DNA from: Primulina eburnea
Taxonomy: Eukaryota > Streptophyta > Magnoliopsida > Lamiales > Gesneriaceae
Length of the DNA stretch: 64,000 nucleotides
Direction of reading: 5' to 3'
NCBI RefSeq assembly: GCF_022965805.1
Contig: NC_133108.1
Location: 22,473,545-22,537,544 of the forward strand
A program made the position numbers and the translations under genes. The notes below the pieces were generated by a model. That model was given only the letters and a program-made list of their open reading frames with translations, had not been told where the DNA came from and searched no databases. This document shows, one piece after another, positions 57,592-64,000 of this stretch (its first letter is position 1; every line of letters starts with the position of its first letter).

Positions 57592-60500
57592 TCACTGCAC
57601 GAACAACTCAGGATACTTCTCTCTCATCTCATCCTCTGGTTCCCACGTAGCCTCTTCGATCAAATGGTTCCTCCAAAGGACTTTAACGATGCCGATCTCT
57701 TTATTCCTCAATACTCTAACTGTGAGATCCAGAATCTGAATCGGAATCTCTTGGTAAGTCAAATTCGGCGTCAAGTCCAATGGCTCGTGGCGAAGAATAT
57801 GGGAAGGATTCGCAATATACTTCCTGAGCATCGATACATGAAACACATTGTGAACTCTATCAAGATCAGGCGGCAGGGCTAATCTGTAGGCTCGATCACC
57901 AACTCTGTCCAAGATCTCAAAATGGCCAATAAATCTCGGACTCAACTTACCCTTCTTGCCAAATCGCATCACACCCTTGAGAGGTGCAATCTTCAGAAAT
58001 ACATGATCGCCAACCTCGAACTGCAAAGGTCTACGACGAACATCTGCATAGCTCTTCTGTCTCGACTGTGCTGTCTTCATCCTCTCACGGATCACAGCAA
58101 CAACATCGGCCGTCTGCTGGACCAACTCTGGTCCCAACATCTTCCTCTCGCCAACCTCATCCCAAAACAAAGGCGATCTGCACTTCCTGCCATAAAGTGC
58201 CTCATACGGTGCCATCCCAATCGACGCCTGGTAGCTATTGTTGTACGTGAACTCCACAAGAGGCAATTTAGAATCCCAGCTACCAGAATAGTCAATAGTA
58301 CAATCTCTGAGCATATCCTCAAGAATCTGAATGACTCTCTCTGACTGACCGTCGCTCTGAGGATGATAAGCTGTACTGAAAGCTAACCGTGATCCCATAG
58401 CTCTGTGCAGACTCTTCCAAAACTCGGAGGTAAATCTGGGGTCACGATCAGACACAATCGACACAGGGACACCGTGAAGTCTAACAATCTCTGCAATGTA
58501 ATCCTCGGCATACTGCTTCATGGAGTACGTCGTCTTGACTGGGAGAAAGTGCGCTGACTTGGTCAACCTATCAACAATGACCCAAATGGAATTATAACCT
58601 TTCTGCACTCTGGGAAGACCAGTCACGAAATCCATCGTAATGTGCTCCCACTTCCACTGAGGAATCGGCAAAGATAGCAATGTCCCAGCAGGTCTCTGGT
58701 GCTCAATCTTCACCTGCTGACAAGTAAGGCACTGAGAAATGAACAAAGCAATATCTTTCTTCATACCTGGCCACCAGTAGAGTCGACGAAGATCCTGATA
58801 CATCTTCGTACTGCCTGGATGAATCGAATATGGCGCAGTATGAGCCTCTGTCAAGACATCTCGCCGAATATCATCGCCAATAGGAACACAGATACGGCCT
58901 CTGAAAGTCACCAATCCATCACCACTCGAACCAAACTCTGAGTTGCCTCTCTCCTCTGCTCTAGCTCTCAACTCTGTCAACTGAACATCGACAGTCTGCT
59001 CTCTACGGATCCTGTCCGTCAAAGTAGATCGAATAACCAACGCTGAAAGACGAGCAATGGTACCTGGAATCACCAGATCAATCTCCTCTCTCTGCAAATT
59101 CATCAACAATGGCCTCTGAATCAAAGAACTCAATGAAGCACTCGACTTGCGGCTCAAAGCATCAGCCACAACGTTCGCCTTCCCTGGGTGATAACTGATC
59201 GTTACATCGTAATCCTTGACCAGCTCTAACCACCTCCTCTGCCTCATGTTGAGCTCTTTCTGCGAAAACAGATACTTCAAACTCTTGTGGTCTGTGAAGA
59301 TCTCACACTTTTCGCCATACAGATAATGTCTCCAAATCTTCAGGGCGAAAACCACAGCTGCTAGCTCCAAATCATGCGTCGGATAATTCCTCTCGTAATC
59401 CTTCAACTGGCGAGAAGCATAAGCAATGACCTTACCTCGCTGCATCAGCACTGCACCAAGGCCTCTCTTCGACGCATCAGTATAGACAACAAAATCCTCA
59501 GAACCACTGGGCAATGAAAGAACAGGAGCTGTCGTCAATCTATCCTTCAACTCCTGAAATGCACTCTGGCAATCAATGGACCACTCGAACTTCACAGTCT
59601 TCCTCGTCAAATTGGACAATGGCAAGGCAATCTTGGAGAAATCTGAAATGAAACGACGATAATAACCCGCCAAACCAAGAAAACTGCGTACCTCTGAGAC
59701 AGTAGTAGGAATAGGCCAATTCTGAATCGCCTCTATCTTCAATGGATCAACAGCAATGCCATCCCTCGAAACAACATGGCCTAGGAAAGAAATCTGATCC
59801 AGCCAAAACTCACACTTCTTCAACTTGGCAAACAGCCTCCTCTCTCTCAGCAATTGAAGAACAACTCTGAGATGCTCTGCATGCAGCTCTCTGGTCTTGG
59901 AATAGATCAAGATGTCGTCAATGAAGACAATGACGAAACTATCCAGATAGGGCTTGAACACACGGTTCATCAGGTCCATAAAGACTGAAGGAGCATTGGT
60001 CAAACCAAACGACATCACAAGAAACACAAAATGACCATACCTGGTCCTGAAAGCCGTCTTAGGGATATCAGACTCCCTAACCTTCAACTGATAATAGCCA
60101 GACCGAAGATCAATCTTCGAGAATACAGTAGCACCATGGAGCTGATCAAACAAATCATCTATCCGTGGCAACGGATACTTGTTCTTGACAGTCACTTTGT
60201 TGAGCTCCCTGTAGTCGATACACAGACGCAAAGAACCATCCTTCTTCTTAACGAAGAGAACCGGAGCTCCCCAAGGCGAAGAACTCGGTCGAATGAAACC
60301 CTTGTCTAGAAGATCCTGCAACTGAGTCTTCAACTCTTTCATCTCAGTAGGAGCCATTCTGTACGGAGCCTTAGAAATAGGTACCGTACCTGGAGCTAAA
60401 TCGATCGAAAACTCAACATCCCTATCCGGCGGCAAACTCGGAACATCATCCTCAAACACATCGGCAAACTCCCTCACAACATCAATATCATCAACATCCA

Positions 60501-61986
60501 CAATAGAAGCAAGAAACCCATCGCAACCTCTACATAGCAATCTCTCAGCCTCAAGACAAGAAATAAAAGGAAGGACCAGCGAAGTACCTGAGCTGGCGAG
60601 AACTCCTCCCTGGCCATCATCTGCAAAAGTCACCTTCTTAGCAACACAATCGATAACTGCACGGTAAGTCGAAAGCCAATCCATGCCAAGAATAACATCA
60701 AAGGCAACCATCGGGATGACAATCAAATCAGCAAAAACCTCCCTATCGACAATACGAACGGGACAAGCAAACACAATCGATGTCGGGCACAAGACATCTC
60801 CCAAAGGCAAAACAACACTAAGCTGGAGGGGAAGAACAGAAGGAACTATACCCAAAGATCTCAAAAACAATTCAGACATAAAAGAATGAGTAGCACCAGT
60901 ATCTATCAAAGTAGTAGCTACTCTGCCTGAAATCAAAATAGTACTAGAGATCAATGAAGAATCGTGATTAATACCTTCCTTCGTCATCGCAAAGATACGA
61001 CCCTGCACCTTCCCTTGGTTAGCTCCTCGTGGACAATTTCTGGCAACGTGGCCTGCCGTGCCACAACGGTAACAAGAATGAGTGCCAAGTCTGCACTCTC
61101 CTCGATGATGCTTGCCACACTTAGGACACAGTGGCTTCTCGGGATCAACTGGAACTGGCGGTGGTCTAGGACTCGACTCCATCTTGCCCTTGCCCTTGAA
61201 ACGATCCCTGCCCCTCTGATTAGAACCCTGGCCTCTCTGAGCAACAGCTTGATGCCTCTCCTGCCTCTCTCTAATGATGTCCTTCTCATCCTGCTCGGCC
61301 AACAATGCCTTGGACACAATCTCCTTGAAAGTAACAGCCTTGGACATGTTGATATCACGACGAATCTCAGCTCTAAGGCCTCGAATGAAATGAGCGCCTT
61401 TATCTTTGTCATTGGAAGCAATGTAAGGAGCAAACAAGCAACCCTCCTCAAACTTCAGAATGTACTCACCAACATCCAAGCTCCCCTGACGAAGCTCCAA
61501 GAACTCCGTAACCTTCCTCGCTCGAAGTGCATCGGGGAAATACTTGTCATAGAACAAGTCTGTGAACTCTGACCACTTCAATGTAGCAACAGTCACACCA
61601 ACCTTCGTCGCATTCCACCAAATGCGGGCAGCCTTAACCAACATGAAAACGGCACAACTGATCCTGTCTTTGTCCTCGTACTGGAGATGATCAAAGATCG
61701 CCTCTAAAGCCTTGACCCACTCGACAGCAACTAGAGGATCGGTGCTACCTGCGAATTCCGGTGGATCCATCCTCTTGAAAACAGAAAAGATGGCATCAGT
61801 GCCAACAGCCTGTGCAACCTGACCTCTCACTTGGCCTCTACCCTGCCCAGTTCCTTGCATACGAATGAGCTGCTGAATCTGCTCGCTATGCACCTTAGCC
61901 TGCTCCTTAAGCAACTTGCCGAACTCGTCAACAACTCTAGATGAAGAACTATCCTCACCCTCTACAGCTTTCCTCTTAGGTGGCAT
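57592..61986 (-). CDS. gag-pol: Gag-Pol polyprotein of element H
   Basis: A single uninterrupted frame, 1464 residues, ATG at 61986 ([10 protein letters not shown]). Gag capsid core about 65-240 ([25 protein letters not shown]). CCHC knuckle 305-318 ([14 protein letters not shown]), with an additional [12 protein letters not shown] just before it. Protease DTG 362-364. Reverse transcriptase about 540-720 with intact FIDD at 688-691. RNase H has acidic residues D837, E874, D899 and D942. Integrase has its zinc site H1049, H1056, C1086 and C1089, and catalytic D1119, D1180 and E1216 (35 residues between the last two). The chromodomain is about 1412-1462 ([18 protein letters not shown]), which in chromoviruses directs insertion to modified chromatin. 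All catalytic residues are present. The element's own protease would cut the product. Confidence 0.97.
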   Translation of the reverse strand: MPPKRKAVEGEDSSSSRVVDEFGKLLKEQAKVHSEQIQQLIRMQGTGQGRGQVRGQVAQAVGTDAIFSVFKRMDPPEFAGSTDPLVAVEWVKALEAIFDHLQYEDKDRISCAVFMLVKAARIWWNATKVGVTVATLKWSEFTDLFYDKYFPDALRARKVTEFLELRQGSLDVGEYILKFEEGCLFAPYIASNDKDKGAHFIRGLRAEIRRDINMSKAVTFKEIVSKALLAEQDEKDIIRERQERHQAVAQRGQGSNQRGRDRFKGKGKMESSPRPPPVPVDPEKPLCPKCGKHHRGECRLGTHSCYRCGTAGHVARNCPRGANQGKVQGRIFAMTKEGINHDSSLISSTILISGRVATTLIDTGATHSFMSELFLRSLGIVPSVLPLQLSVVLPLGDVLCPTSIVFACPVRIVDREVFADLIVIPMVAFDVILGMDWLSTYRAVIDCVAKKVTFADDGQGGVLASSGTSLVLPFISCLEAERLLCRGCDGFLASIVDVDDIDVVREFADVFEDDVPSLPPDRDVEFSIDLAPGTVPISKAPYRMAPTEMKELKTQLQDLLDKGFIRPSSSPWGAPVLFVKKKDGSLRLCIDYRELNKVTVKNKYPLPRIDDLFDQLHGATVFSKIDLRSGYYQLKVRESDIPKTAFRTRYGHFVFLVMSFGLTNAPSVFMDLMNRVFKPYLDSFVIVFIDDILIYSKTRELHAEHLRVVLQLLRERRLFAKLKKCEFWLDQISFLGHVVSRDGIAVDPLKIEAIQNWPIPTTVSEVRSFLGLAGYYRRFISDFSKIALPLSNLTRKTVKFEWSIDCQSAFQELKDRLTTAPVLSLPSGSEDFVVYTDASKRGLGAVLMQRGKVIAYASRQLKDYERNYPTHDLELAAVVFALKIWRHYLYGEKCEIFTDHKSLKYLFSQKELNMRQRRWLELVKDYDVTISYHPGKANVVADALSRKSSASLSSLIQRPLLMNLQREEIDLVIPGTIARLSALVIRSTLTDRIRREQTVDVQLTELRARAEERGNSEFGSSGDGLVTFRGRICVPIGDDIRRDVLTEAHTAPYSIHPGSTKMYQDLRRLYWWPGMKKDIALFISQCLTCQQVKIEHQRPAGTLLSLPIPQWKWEHITMDFVTGLPRVQKGYNSIWVIVDRLTKSAHFLPVKTTYSMKQYAEDYIAEIVRLHGVPVSIVSDRDPRFTSEFWKSLHRAMGSRLAFSTAYHPQSDGQSERVIQILEDMLRDCTIDYSGSWDSKLPLVEFTYNNSYQASIGMAPYEALYGRKCRSPLFWDEVGERKMLGPELVQQTADVVAVIRERMKTAQSRQKSYADVRRRPLQFEVGDHVFLKIAPLKGVMRFGKKGKLSPRFIGHFEILDRVGDRAYRLALPPDLDRVHNVFHVSMLRKYIANPSHILRHEPLDLTPNLTYQEIPIQILDLTVRVLRNKEIGIVKVLWRNHLIEEATWEPEDEMREKYPELFVQ

Positions 61987-62105
61987 ACTCTACAATAGGC
62001 TCACAAGACACCAATCAATATATAAAAATGAATAGATAGATGCAAGAAAACATACCCGGACAGTTGAAAGTAGACGAAGTCAAAGGCATTGGTCCGAAGA
62101 ACACC

Positions 62106-62117
62106 GCTCTGATACCA
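62106..62117 (-). other. Primer-binding site of element H (tRNA-iMet)
   Basis: Complement of TGGTATCAGAGC, with spacer CTAAA (62118-62122) before the 5' LTR. The leader between it and the gag ATG is only about 120 bases (61987-62105). Confidence 0.95.
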
Positions 62118-62122
62118 CTAAA

Positions 62123-63723
62123 TGTGACACCTCTGACCTCTTTAAATAAAATGCACAGCGGAAATAAAATTTTCTCTTTAAAATATGGAAGAAGTTTCAA
62201 AATACATTTCATAAAATGTTTACAAAATAAATACATGATCATTCAAATGAAATACAAAATACAAAACAATCATTCTTATGATCATGTCCCAAAATATTTG
62301 CAAAATAATCTTCCTTCCAACGGTGTATGCATATAACCCCTATCCACAGTCAACGTCCAGGGCCTCTACTCTGATCTGCATCACATGAAATAACTGAAAT
62401 GAGTATAAAAACTCAGCAAGTGGAACTCTTACATAGCAATGATACATAGTATACTCTGTAAAACATGACTTTGAAATCATAAATACCATCAACTCTGAAA
62501 CATGAATACTGTAGCAATAACTGTAGCAATAGCATATCAATAAGATAGCAATAAGATGGTATTCTCTTTTCTCTGGTTGGATTGATATCAATAGTATCTC
62601 TGTCTGTGGTTGCAAATATCCCATCGATATAAATCGATAACTGTGAGGGATAAAAGCCTATGGTCGTTGATCAACTAATTGCATGCAATGCTCTGACTAT
62701 GATTCAATCAATCCAATAAAAACATTTGAACCCTGAATAACATTTAAAGCCGTCGTTTCACAATATTATTTTCTCTTGTATTCCCTTTTAACAATAGTGA
62801 GTCATCAATGCCTCCAATAGGTAATCAATGGGATCAATACATAACAATGAATCAATTGAAGGGAATATCACTTTAAAACCTTTAAAACACAATACATATA
62901 ACATCATGTGAGCAAAGGAATGAAATTCCACTTACAAACCAATAGAACACCTCAAACTTAGCTCTTGGTACACCACCTACAACAATAATCCATAAACAAC
63001 ACCAAAATCAACTCTATATCCAAAAATACAAGTCAAATATCCCATTAAACCAACAATAACAACACCCTATAACAACTCATCTTCAAAAACCATGATAGAA
63101 TCGCACCAAGAACTTACCTAAGCTTCCTTATACCACGGAGAACGTCGATCTCAAGTCGAATCGTCGAAAAGAAGCTTGGATTGAAGATAGGAAAAGAAAG
63201 AAATGGTAGAAAACCCTTGGAACTAGAGAGGAAATCTCGAAAATGAAGAGAAGATAAGGTAGAAATGAAGTCAACTCAATCAAAAAGGTACTAAATATCT
63301 CGCCCATACTTACACCGCGGGTGCGGTCACACAAGCACCGCGGGTGCGCTAAGCTCACGGCATTCCAACAAAATTCCCATGCACGATCACCGCGGGTGCG
63401 GTGCTACAATTACCGCGGGTGCGGTGCTTACACTGCCGCGGGTGCGGTGTCCTCACGGTAAAACCATCAAAATCCAACATAAATGACCGCGGGTGCGGTC
63501 CTTGCAAGGGTGCGGGTGCGGTACCACTTCGGCCAAGAACAAACCAAGGCAACTGAAAATCGAACCGAAACACTGAAACGAACAACCAACAACATCTAAT
63601 ACCTCAAGACAACAATAACCAATAATACTATGGCCCAAAACACAACTCTAAACATCTAAATCATAAAACCCAATAAACACAATAAAGCTTAAACCGTACC
63701 GTACACCGGGCTCGGCTATTACA
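62123..63723 (-). repeat. 5' LTR of element H
   Basis: Length 1601. Differs from the 3' LTR mainly by two fewer palindrome units and a 12-base duplication near 62540-62560 (ATAAGATAGCAATAAGATGG). Confidence 0.95.
63314..63522 (-). repeat. U3 palindrome array, element H 5' LTR
   Basis: About seven units of ACCGCGGGTGCGGT type, including one GGTGCGGGTGCGGT, in the same order as in the 3' LTR but with two units fewer. Confidence 0.92.
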
Positions 63724-64000
63724 CCACGTTTCAGAATGTGCATGCAGTATATAAATAGACGATTGACACGTAAATGTCTCAGAATTTGAGGAAAAGGGCG
63801 AAGCTTTTGGAGAGAAAATCCTTACGCCTTTTAAACTTGCGATTGTGAAAGATCCGTCCATCAGAATTCAAATCCGACTTCAGTTCTGAGTTCCTCGTGA
63901 CACGAGCTACACAAGGATGTAAGTTTTGCTACGTTTTATGATGCTTTGAGAATATGATGTTGCTAGAATCGAATATGATTCAGATATGATGTTTCTGCTA

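Larger units (their letters stand above)
55923..63723 (-). mobile_element. Element H: complete Ty3/Gypsy chromovirus
   Basis: It has 3' LTR 55923-57551, PPT, an open gag-pol of 1464 codons, PBS and 5' LTR 62123-63723. A perfect duplication CCACG is at 55918-55922 and 63724-63728. The LTRs differ by roughly a dozen substitutions and a few indels by eye. Its LTRs and Gag differ from the C family (LTR start TGTAATAGCCGAGCCC on the minus strand), so it is a separate lineage, probably Tekay-like. By structure alone it could be active. Confidence 0.96.
50223..64000 (+). mobile_element. Element G: gag-only LTR retrotransposon (contains H, runs off window)
   Basis: It has 5' LTR 50223-51708, PBS, broken gag, pol remnant, PPT and 3' LTR from 55555, interrupted by H at 55923-63728 and cut by the window end. 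Its LTR starts TGTAAGGCCCGAG. It is the only plus-strand member of the gag-only group. Confidence 0.92.
55555..64000 (+). repeat. 3' LTR of element G, split by H and cut by the window end
   Basis: The two parts are 55555-55922 and 63729-64000. H sits between the palindrome array (55675-55892) and the TATA tract (about 63748-63757, TATATAAATAG), so the array is now nearly 8 kb from its TATA box. GTAAGT is present at 63919-63924, unlike in the 5' LTR. Confidence 0.92.

Noticed and set aside
57586..61572. Several plus-strand frames of 70-200 residues
   Set aside because: They are antisense to the intact Gag-Pol of H, a usual by-product of a long constrained frame.

Overview
The window is plant nuclear DNA made almost entirely of nested LTR retrotransposons. 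No host gene, rRNA or tRNA gene is supported. The elements are Ty3/Gypsy chromoviruses and one Ty1/Copia, primed from tRNA-iMet (TGGTATCAGAGC). The type of organism is therefore a flowering plant, probably a eudicot with a repeat-rich genome; the species cannot be named from the sequence.

Layout. 1-785 is the end of a Gypsy-like LTR. 1660-2336 is the subterminal region and right end of a CACTA-like DNA transposon. 2338-22090 holds one long LTR (element Z, minus strand). Inside Z's LTR sits element A (5451-21375, minus, TSD CTTTG). Inside A's 5' LTR sits element C (10604-19383, plus, TSD ACATC), the only near-complete member of the A/C/D/E/F/G family. From 22091 to about 34175 there is a decayed Copia element, which Z interrupts on its left. 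Element D (24738-32751, minus, TSD CAACT) splits its pol. Element E (about 34176-49885, minus, left LTR truncated) abuts the broken Copia RNase H and contains element F (38079-46278, minus, TSD GTAAT). 49886-50222 is unassigned. Element G (50223 to beyond the window, plus) carries element H (55923-63723, minus, TSD CCACG) in its 3' LTR. H is a complete chromovirus with an open 1464-residue Gag-Pol.

How they work together. H encodes every protein needed for its own copying. C has a full Gag-Pol frame interrupted by one TAG, and its reverse transcriptase active site is damaged (FIDD to FIND). A, D, E, F and G keep a readable gag but only decayed, colinear scraps of pol. They look like gag-only non-autonomous elements moved by a C-like partner. 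D has nearly identical LTRs and no pol, which argues for mobilisation in trans.

Two cis signals stand out. First, every LTR complete enough to judge in A, C, D, E, F and G carries a roughly 160-nt module of nested stems. The stems are kept by paired base changes between subfamilies, including the divergent E, as expected for a functional RNA structure. Second, the promoter-side part of every LTR in A and C to H carries a GC-rich array. In A, C, F, G and H the unit is ACCGC-N4-GCGGT. In D and E it is a long hairpin with the half-sites turned outward, GCGGT-N8-ACCGC. H belongs to a different lineage but shares the motif and some flanking sequence, and the number of units differs between the two LTRs of A, F and H.
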